Shown piece by piece: positions 15,220 to 19,986 of a stretch of DNA of 19,986 nt. Below the pieces are notes generated by a model. That model had not been told where the DNA came from, did not search any database, and worked only from the letters and a program-made list of their open reading frames with translations. This DNA is from JACMLD01 sp040007355 (GTDB lineage: Bacteria > Bacteroidota > Bacteroidia > Chitinophagales > Chitinophagaceae): assembly GCA_040007355.1 (NCBI GenBank), contig JBDTVE010000157.1:1-19986 (forward strand), given 5' to 3'. Both the position numbers and the translations under genes were made by a program. Every line of letters begins with the position of its first letter. Position 1 is the first letter of the stretch.

Positions 15220-16551
15220 ATGGCTTCCAGGAAAAAGTTTTTACATCAATCTTCTGTATTGCTGGGCGCCGGCGCCTTGGCATCGGCCTTTGATAACCGC
15301 GCGTTTGCTTATTTTAAAAATCGGGTTGCACCGAGCGACCAGATAAACATCGGCGTCATTGGCGTAAACGGCATGGGATGGTCAGATACTACTGCGGCGG
15401 TAAAGATACCGGGCGTTAACCTGGTGGCCATCTGCGATATAGATAAGAATGTGCTGGATAAAAGAATGGGTGGTCTGGCCAAACTTAAAGTGGATGCATC
15501 CAAAGTAAAGACCTATACCGATTACAGACAGGTGCTTGATCGGAAAGATATTGACGCCGTGATTATAGGAACGCCCGATCACTGGCATGCCATGATAATG
15601 ATGGAAGCCTGCGCAACGGGTAAGGATGTGTATTGCGAAAAACCGGTGGGTAATTCCATTGGCGAATGCCGCGCCATGATAGCGGCACAACAAAAATATA
15701 AAAGAGCCGTACAGGGAGGCCAGTGGCAACGCAGCCAGCAGCATTTCAGGGATGCGGTTGACTACGTGCAAAGCGGCAAACTGGGAAATATCAGAACCGT
15801 AAAGGTGTGGTGTTACCAGGGATGGATGAAACCCGGACCGGTAGTGCCAGATAGTGCACCGCCCGCTGGTGTTGACTATACCAAATGGCTGGGCCCGGCA
15901 CCGAAACGAGCTTTTAATTCGAGCCGGTTTCATTTCAATTTTCGTTGGTTCTGGGATTATGCCGGCGGCCTGATGACGGATTGGGGTGTACACCTGATAG
16001 ATTATGGTTTGCTTGGAATGAAATCACCCATTCCAAAATCTGTTTCTGCACTGGGTGGCCGGTTTGCCTACCCGGATCTATACGAAGAAACGCCCGATAC
16101 CCTGACCACTTTATATGAATTTGACGGGTTTAATATGGTATGGGATTCTGCCATGGGCATTGACAACGGGTCGTATAACAGGGACCACGGCATTGCCTAT
16201 ATTGGCAACAATGGTACGCTTATACTAAACCGCGGCGGATGGGAAGTAATAGAGGAAAGGCAAAGCACCAGCAAGGTAAGCAAGCCCTTCGAAAAATCTT
16301 CGGATAACGGGCTCGACAAACACATGCAGAATTTCATTGATGTGGTAAAGTCGCGCAAAATGGAAGACCTGCATTGTTCCATACAAGCCGGCGCGCATGT
16401 GGCTACCGTATGTCAAATGGGAAATATTGCCTTCAGGAGTGGTAAAAAATTAGAGTGGAACGCCAAAAAAGAGCGTTTTACAGACGAAGGGATTAACAGC
16501 AAGTATTTAATGAAAGAATACCACAACGGGTATAAGCTGCCCACGGTATAA
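15220..16551 (+). CDS. Gfo/Idh/MocA-family NAD(P)-dependent sugar oxidoreductase, exported
   Basis: A 443-residue member of the glucose-fructose oxidoreductase / inositol dehydrogenase family. The first 30 residues (SRKKFLHQSSVLLGAGALASAF) resemble a twin-arginine signal, although the second Arg is Lys. Export to the periplasm with bound cofactor is therefore likely but not certain. The Rossmann domain follows: INIGVIGVNGMG (43-53), the acidic CDID at the end of beta 2, GTPDHWH (117-123), and the catalytic Glu140-Lys141-Pro142. The C-terminal substrate domain contains FWDYAGGLMTDWGVHLID with Asp254 and His258. Such enzymes oxidise sugars at C3 in several Bacteroidota pathways. It leads an operon with two DUF1080 proteins (66- and 71-base gaps), which fits supply of 3-keto-glycosides to them. 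Confidence 0.9.
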   Translation: MASRKKFLHQSSVLLGAGALASAFDNRAFAYFKNRVAPSDQINIGVIGVNGMGWSDTTAAVKIPGVNLVAICDIDKNVLDKRMGGLAKLKVDASKVKTYTDYRQVLDRKDIDAVIIGTPDHWHAMIMMEACATGKDVYCEKPVGNSIGECRAMIAAQQKYKRAVQGGQWQRSQQHFRDAVDYVQSGKLGNIRTVKVWCYQGWMKPGPVVPDSAPPAGVDYTKWLGPAPKRAFNSSRFHFNFRWFWDYAGGLMTDWGVHLIDYGLLGMKSPIPKSVSALGGRFAYPDLYEETPDTLTTLYEFDGFNMVWDSAMGIDNGSYNRDHGIAYIGNNGTLILNRGGWEVIEERQSTSKVSKPFEKSSDNGLDKHMQNFIDVVKSRKMEDLHCSIQAGAHVATVCQMGNIAFRSGKKLEWNAKKERFTDEGINSKYLMKEYHNGYKLPTV

Positions 16552-16617
16552 CTGAAATAAACGGTGCCGCACCGATGATTCAAACATTCATTTTTTAATT
16601 TTTAAAGTATAATCAAT

Positions 16618-17382
16618 ATGATTAAGAAGATCACACTAGTTTTTTTGCTATCCGGTATTTCTTCGGCAATTCTGCTGGCCCAGGAAAAAGGAGACCCCAA
16701 GACGACGGAAGTTTACAGCCCCGTTCCAAAAGTGGTGACCCCGGGCAACAGCCCGGAAGCAGCACCCTCCGATGCCATTGTATTATTTGATGGTAGTAAT
16801 CTTGACCAATGGACCTCTGTAAAAACGCCGGGCGCCCCGGCCAACTGGACCGTGGCCGATGGGATGCTAACGATTAATAAATTTGCCGGCAACATACAAA
16901 CGAAAAAATCTTTTACCGATTACCAGCTTCACCTTGAATGGCGCATACCCGCCAACATCAGCGGAACGGGTCAGGGGCGTGGCAATAGTGGCGTTTTCCT
17001 GGCTTCTACCGGTCCCGACGACGACGGATACGAAATACAGATACTGGACTGTTATAACAACAGCACGTATGTAAACGGGCAAACCGGTAGCGTGTACAAA
17101 CAATCGGTTCCCATGGCCAATGCCTGCAAAAAGCCGGGCGAATGGCAGACCTATGATATAATCTGGAATGCACCCCGGTTTAAAACGGATGGTTCTGTAA
17201 AAACACCCGCCTATGTTACGGTTATTCAAAACGGCGTGTTGTTGCAAAATCATACCGAGCTAACAGGACAGACCTTATTCATTGGAACCCCATTTTACAA
17301 ACAACATGGGCCGGAACCCATTAAATTACAGGCGCACGGCGACCCCCTCAGTTACCGCAATATCTGGGTAAGGGAATTGTAA
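16618..17382 (+). CDS. DUF1080 protein, 3-keto-disaccharide hydrolase domain (copy 1)
   Basis: A 254-residue secreted protein. A signal peptide (MIKKITLVFLLSGISSAILLAQ) precedes a single DUF1080 / 3-keto-disaccharide hydrolase domain of the concanavalin-like fold. Typical blocks are AIVLFDGSNLDQW (about 53-65), WTVADGMLTI, LHLEWRIP, GQGRGNSGVFL, GYEIQILD and GSVYKQ, with GEWQTYDIIW, IKLQAHGDP and SYRNIWVREL at the end. Characterised relatives cleave glycosidic bonds after the sugar has been oxidised to a 3-keto form. The dehydrogenase gene lies directly upstream. It is a tandem paralogue of the next gene; by eye more than half of the residues are identical. Start ATG 16618, after an A/T-rich leader. 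Confidence 0.9.
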   Translation: MIKKITLVFLLSGISSAILLAQEKGDPKTTEVYSPVPKVVTPGNSPEAAPSDAIVLFDGSNLDQWTSVKTPGAPANWTVADGMLTINKFAGNIQTKKSFTDYQLHLEWRIPANISGTGQGRGNSGVFLASTGPDDDGYEIQILDCYNNSTYVNGQTGSVYKQSVPMANACKKPGEWQTYDIIWNAPRFKTDGSVKTPAYVTVIQNGVLLQNHTELTGQTLFIGTPFYKQHGPEPIKLQAHGDPLSYRNIWVREL

Positions 17383-17453
17383 CAAATAATTGCCTAATGA
17401 CACGCAGTATTCCATTGGCTGCAAGCGCTATTGCTATTTTTTAACACCTGTAT

Positions 17454-18218
17454 ATGCGCAAAAATCTTGTATTGCTTTTACCAACGCTTGTAATAGCCAG
17501 CTTTTGTTTTGCACAAACAAAACCGGAAGAGACCGAGTATTATACGCCGGTACCGCCTGTTGTAACCCCCGGCGCTGATTTTTTGACACCACCATCTGAC
17601 GCCATTATATTATTTGATGGCAAAAACCTGGATGAATGGGTAGCAACAAAAGATACGGTTTCAGGTAAAAAATGGACGGTGGCAGGCAATATGATAACGG
17701 TAGACAAAACCGCCGGAGATATGCAAACCAGGCGTCGGTTCATGGATTTTCAACTGCATATTGAATACCGCATACCAGAAAATATTACCGGCAGCGGCCA
17801 GGGCCGTGGCAATAGTGGCATTTTTTTGGCCGCCCTGCCCTGGGGTGCCGGCGGATATGAATTGCAGGTGCTGGACAATTATAAAAACACCACCTATGTA
17901 AACGGGCAGGTGGGTAGCATGTACAAACAGGCTGTTCCACTGGTAAATGCCTGTCGCAAACCAGGCGAATGGCAAACCTTTGATGTGGTGTGGACCGCTC
18001 CCCGGTTCAATGATCATGGAATTTTACACTCACTTGCAAGGGTAACCGTTTTTCACAATGGCGTGTTGGTACAAAACAATACCACCCTGCTGGGTGATAC
18101 ACCTAATATGGGCCAACCGGCCTACCGGGTACACGGCGCATCGCCTATTAAGCTGCAGGCGCATGGAGACAAAAGTGAACCCATCAGCTACCGGAATATC
18201 TGGGTGCGGAACCTATAA
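17454..18218 (+). CDS. DUF1080 protein, 3-keto-disaccharide hydrolase domain (copy 2)
   Basis: Also 254 residues, with signal peptide MRKNLVLLLPTLVIASFCFAQ and the same domain blocks as copy 1: AIILFDGKNLDEW, WTVAGNMITV, LHIEYRIP, GQGRGNSGIFL, GYELQVLD, GEWQTFDVVW, IKLQAHGD and SYRNIWVRNL. The two copies share the pre-domain linker (Y.PVP.VVTPG), so the whole gene was duplicated. Differences cluster in the loop after GNSG.FLA (STGPDDD against LPWGAG) and near the C-terminus. That could mean different glycoside preferences or a heteromer. It is the last gene of the operon, 31 bases before the terminator at 18249. Confidence 0.9.
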   Translation: MRKNLVLLLPTLVIASFCFAQTKPEETEYYTPVPPVVTPGADFLTPPSDAIILFDGKNLDEWVATKDTVSGKKWTVAGNMITVDKTAGDMQTRRRFMDFQLHIEYRIPENITGSGQGRGNSGIFLAALPWGAGGYELQVLDNYKNTTYVNGQVGSMYKQAVPLVNACRKPGEWQTFDVVWTAPRFNDHGILHSLARVTVFHNGVLVQNNTTLLGDTPNMGQPAYRVHGASPIKLQAHGDKSEPISYRNIWVRNL

Positions 18219-18248
18219 GCAATACTAATCCTGGTTGTATAGATAACG

Positions 18249-18277
18249 ATGGCAGCGCAATAGCTGCCATTGTTTTT
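18249..18277 (+). terminator. Intrinsic terminator of the oxidoreductase-DUF1080 operon
   Basis: A perfect 8-bp stem ATGGCAGC (18249-18256) / GCTGCCAT (18263-18270) with loop GCAATA is followed by TGTTTTT. It lies 31 bases after the stop of the second DUF1080 gene. Confidence 0.8.
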
Positions 18278-18689
18278 GCGCCTTGTCCACCGCTGCAAAA
18301 ACAACGTGTTCATTAACGTTATAAATGATTGTGCCGCGCTTAGGGTCTGGCAGTATACATCCGTTAATCATTATTTCGATTGTGCCGATCGCCTGGTTGC
18401 TATTTGATTTTAACGAAATATTAATACAAAAAAATAAGTTTTACTTAGTCTTAAAATACAAAATTTTATATATCAGATACCATAAAAAGGCTGGGGACGA
18501 CGGGATAATGTTGACAGCGTTCCTCAAACAGTAAGTAAGCGCAGGAAAATTTTACTGAACATTATTGGAAATTATTGCTCATTGCGATAAATCGGCCGGT
18601 GGGCAAAGGACGGCTTTTATTTATGGCAGAAAAATTGAAAGACAGTGTGCAGAATAATTTTCTGTTTCACATCAATTAAATCAAAAGCA
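18278..18689. other. Gene-free, locally very A/T-rich stretch
   Basis: About 410 bases without a supported gene. An open frame at 18325-18534 gives a 69-residue product with no recognisable family and A/T-driven codons, so I do not call it. The stretch 18400-18480 is strongly A/T-rich. The promoter of the OmpA-like gene should lie near the 3' end, but no good TTTG/TAnnTTTG pair is visible. Confidence 0.4.
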
Positions 18690-19688
18690 ATGAAAACACC
18701 AACAATGCTTACAAGTGGGAGTGATATTTTCTGCGGGCATATTACTTACCAGCTGTGTATCATCAAAAAAGTATCATAGGTCACAAGACGAAGTGGCCAA
18801 CCTACGGGCTGATAGCACAACCCTTGCTCAGCAGGCCGGCATGCATCCGCAAAACCTAACCGCAACAGAACAAAAGAATTCGGATTTACAGAAGTCGCGT
18901 GATGCCGCGGTACCACCAACGCCGGACTTCAGAAAAATGTAGCATATTATCATGACTATTTCGATAAACAACAGGCAACAGCCGCACAGACAAAAGACGA
19001 ATTGAATACTGCACTTACACCCGCCGGCCTTACCAGCGAGGAGATTGTAATGATCGATGGTAAGATATATGTTAACATCGGCGAAAAAAGTTTATTTAAA
19101 GGCAACACGGCCATGTTAAGTACAAAAGGAAAGGCGCTGATAGGCAACCTGGCTGAATTTGTAAAGGAACATGATGGACTGGATGTTAGTGTTGCCGATC
19201 AGGAACAAGCCAACGGTGCCACTAACACTGGTGACAATGCCATGGCATCAACCGGGTCTGGCACCAACATCGATCAGAACACTACTGCCAGTACTTCCAC
19301 CGGTACCGGGTATGCTAAAAATAACAGCACGATGGCTTCAGAAAGGGAAACGTATAAACATGTTGCTGTACCTCAACGCAAGAAAGTTCAGGCCAGCTCC
19401 AGCGAGAGCAAGGCTGTTGCCTATTCTTCCGGTCTTCACAACAAATACTCAAAGGCAAGAAGAACCAGGAGCATGGCACGTGCTATAGCCTGGAAACGCC
19501 AGAATGCAGTTGCGGATGCTTTACTGAAAAACGGTATACCGAAAGTAAAACTGGTTTCACAATTACCGGGTGATGCAGCCAATGGACAAAAAGGGATACA
19601 GGTAGTGCTGGTGCATAATATGGATCAATACTACAAACATATGAGCGAAGCGCCTGCGGCAGGACAGCCCGTGAGCAGGATCCAATAA
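18690..19688 (+). pseudogene. OmpA-like lipoprotein gene broken by two frameshifts
   Basis: Read across two frame changes this is one lipoprotein of about 330 residues. ATG 18690 gives MKTPTMLTSG. Ignoring one extra base at about 18720, it continues VIFSAGILLTSC, with Cys as lipobox, then SSKKYH and a polar coiled-coil segment. A one-base loss near 18903-18912 returns it to the first frame (AGLQKNVAYYHDYFDKQQA). There follow ALTPAGLTSEEI, GKIYVNIGEKSLFKGNTAMLS, GKALIGNLAEFVKEHDG, a Ser/Thr/Asn/Gly-rich stretch (about 19200-19330), a basic stretch, and WKRQNAVADALLKNGIPKVKLV with NMDQYY at the end. Related Chitinophagaceae lipoproteins have an OmpA-like peptidoglycan-binding domain here. The GHTD-type motif is missing (VADQEQ instead). 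The longest intact piece is 19002-19688. It is either a decaying gene or sequence errors. Confidence 0.75.
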
Positions 19689-19707
19689 TATAAAAAATCA
19701 TTATCAT

Positions 19708-19744
19708 AAAAGGCAGCGCTACGGAATAGCGCTGCCTTTTATTT
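19708..19744. terminator. Bidirectional intrinsic terminator (or REP-like hairpin)
   Basis: A perfect 13-bp stem AAAAGGCAGCGCT (19708-19720) / AGCGCTGCCTTTT (19728-19740) has a seven-base loop. The A run on one side and T run on the other make it work in both directions, between the plus-strand OmpA-like gene and the minus-strand transposase. Because it adjoins a REP-associated transposase, it could alternatively belong to a REP hairpin family. Confidence 0.8.
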
Positions 19745-19753
19745 TAGGTATGA

Positions 19754-19986
19754 TTAGCAATGAAATGTATCATTTTTCCAGTTGCGGGGATTGTTTTTAA
19801 TATAGTTTTTTATTGTTTGATAGGCGTCTTCATTACGAATGATGCGGTCATGAAACCGGGCTTGCCAGTCGAACACAATGCTATTTTTTCTTGCATAGCA
19901 GGTTACGGCAGATTTATAACCCCGGATGATTGACGATAAATTTTTCAATTGCGGACCCATTTTTTTATCGGCCGTTGTTGGGTTTG
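19754..19986 (-). CDS. REP-associated tyrosine transposase (Y1_Tnp / IS200-like fold), C-terminal part
   Basis: The last 76-77 residues of a Y1-type transposase, open to the window edge with no stop upstream. The visible part resembles RAYT proteins: LSSIIRGYKSAVTCYARKN, then FDWQARFHDRIIRNEDAY (family WQxxFHDHIIRN) and IKNYIKNNPRNW (YIxNNPxxW), with a short tail. Full-length relatives have about 150-250 residues, with a HUH metal motif further upstream, not visible here. The family's catalytic Tyr lies roughly 50 residues from the C-terminus, which would place it in or near GYKSAVTCY. RAYTs are domesticated single-copy transposases linked to REP palindromes rather than mobile insertion sequences. 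No insertion-sequence ends are visible at this side. Confidence 0.8.
   Translation of the reverse strand, partial: NPTTADKKMGPQLKNLSSIIRGYKSAVTCYARKNSIVFDWQARFHDRIIRNEDAYQTIKNYIKNNPRNWKNDTFHC

Noticed and set aside
18325..18534. 69-codon open frame with a hydrophobic start
   Set aside because: Very A/T-rich region, no family resemblance and no ribosome-binding or promoter context. It is probably chance.

Overview
The window looks like a chromosomal segment of a Bacteroidota bacterium, most likely of the Chitinophagaceae. The reasons are the protein families (DUF3089 lipoprotein, KdnB-type dehydrogenase, Gfo/Idh oxidoreductase with two DUF1080 proteins, GH9 cellulase joined to a deacetylase, Chitinophagaceae-style OmpA lipoprotein), AT-rich leaders with few Shine-Dalgarno sequences, and -7 elements close to the Bacteroidota TAnnTTTG consensus. 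No rRNA, tRNA, CRISPR array or complete mobile element was seen. The last bases hold the end of a REP-associated (Y1) transposase.

Left part (1-7300): a 2-oxoglutarate/Fe(II)-type oxygenase on the minus strand is divergent from a DUF3089 lipoprotein hydrolase. A 520-base gene-poor stretch follows, with four iterated TCCAAATCC motifs, a plausible promoter and a strong terminator. Next comes an MFS sugar:proton symporter. Twenty bases after its stop is a newly recognised relic of a GH32 (fructan/sucrose) hydrolase, with two frameshifts and a substituted catalytic Asp. Then come kdnB (3-deoxy-manno-octulosonate 8-oxidase), a composite intergenic repeat, and a CorA-type Mg2+ channel.

Middle (7500-13700): RmuC, then a large secreted GH9 glucanase fused to a NodB-like deacetylase domain. 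After these is a copper-related MbnP-MbnH pair with an ATGA overlap. The MbnP signal peptide is cut by an in-frame TAG.

Right part (13800-19986): two minus-strand genes (ArsC/Spx-like protein, hexapeptide-repeat acyltransferase) are divergent from a three-gene operon. That operon encodes a Gfo/Idh/MocA oxidoreductase and two tandem DUF1080 (3-keto-disaccharide hydrolase) paralogues, and it ends in a clear terminator. It fits a periplasmic route in which a sugar is oxidised at C3 and the 3-keto-glycoside is then cleaved. An OmpA-like lipoprotein gene broken by two frameshifts follows, then a bidirectional terminator and the transposase 3' end.

The common theme is polysaccharide and cell-surface sugar metabolism. 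Three genes in 20 kb (GH32, MbnP, OmpA-like) are disrupted. This means either real gene decay or errors in the underlying assembly, and reads would settle which.
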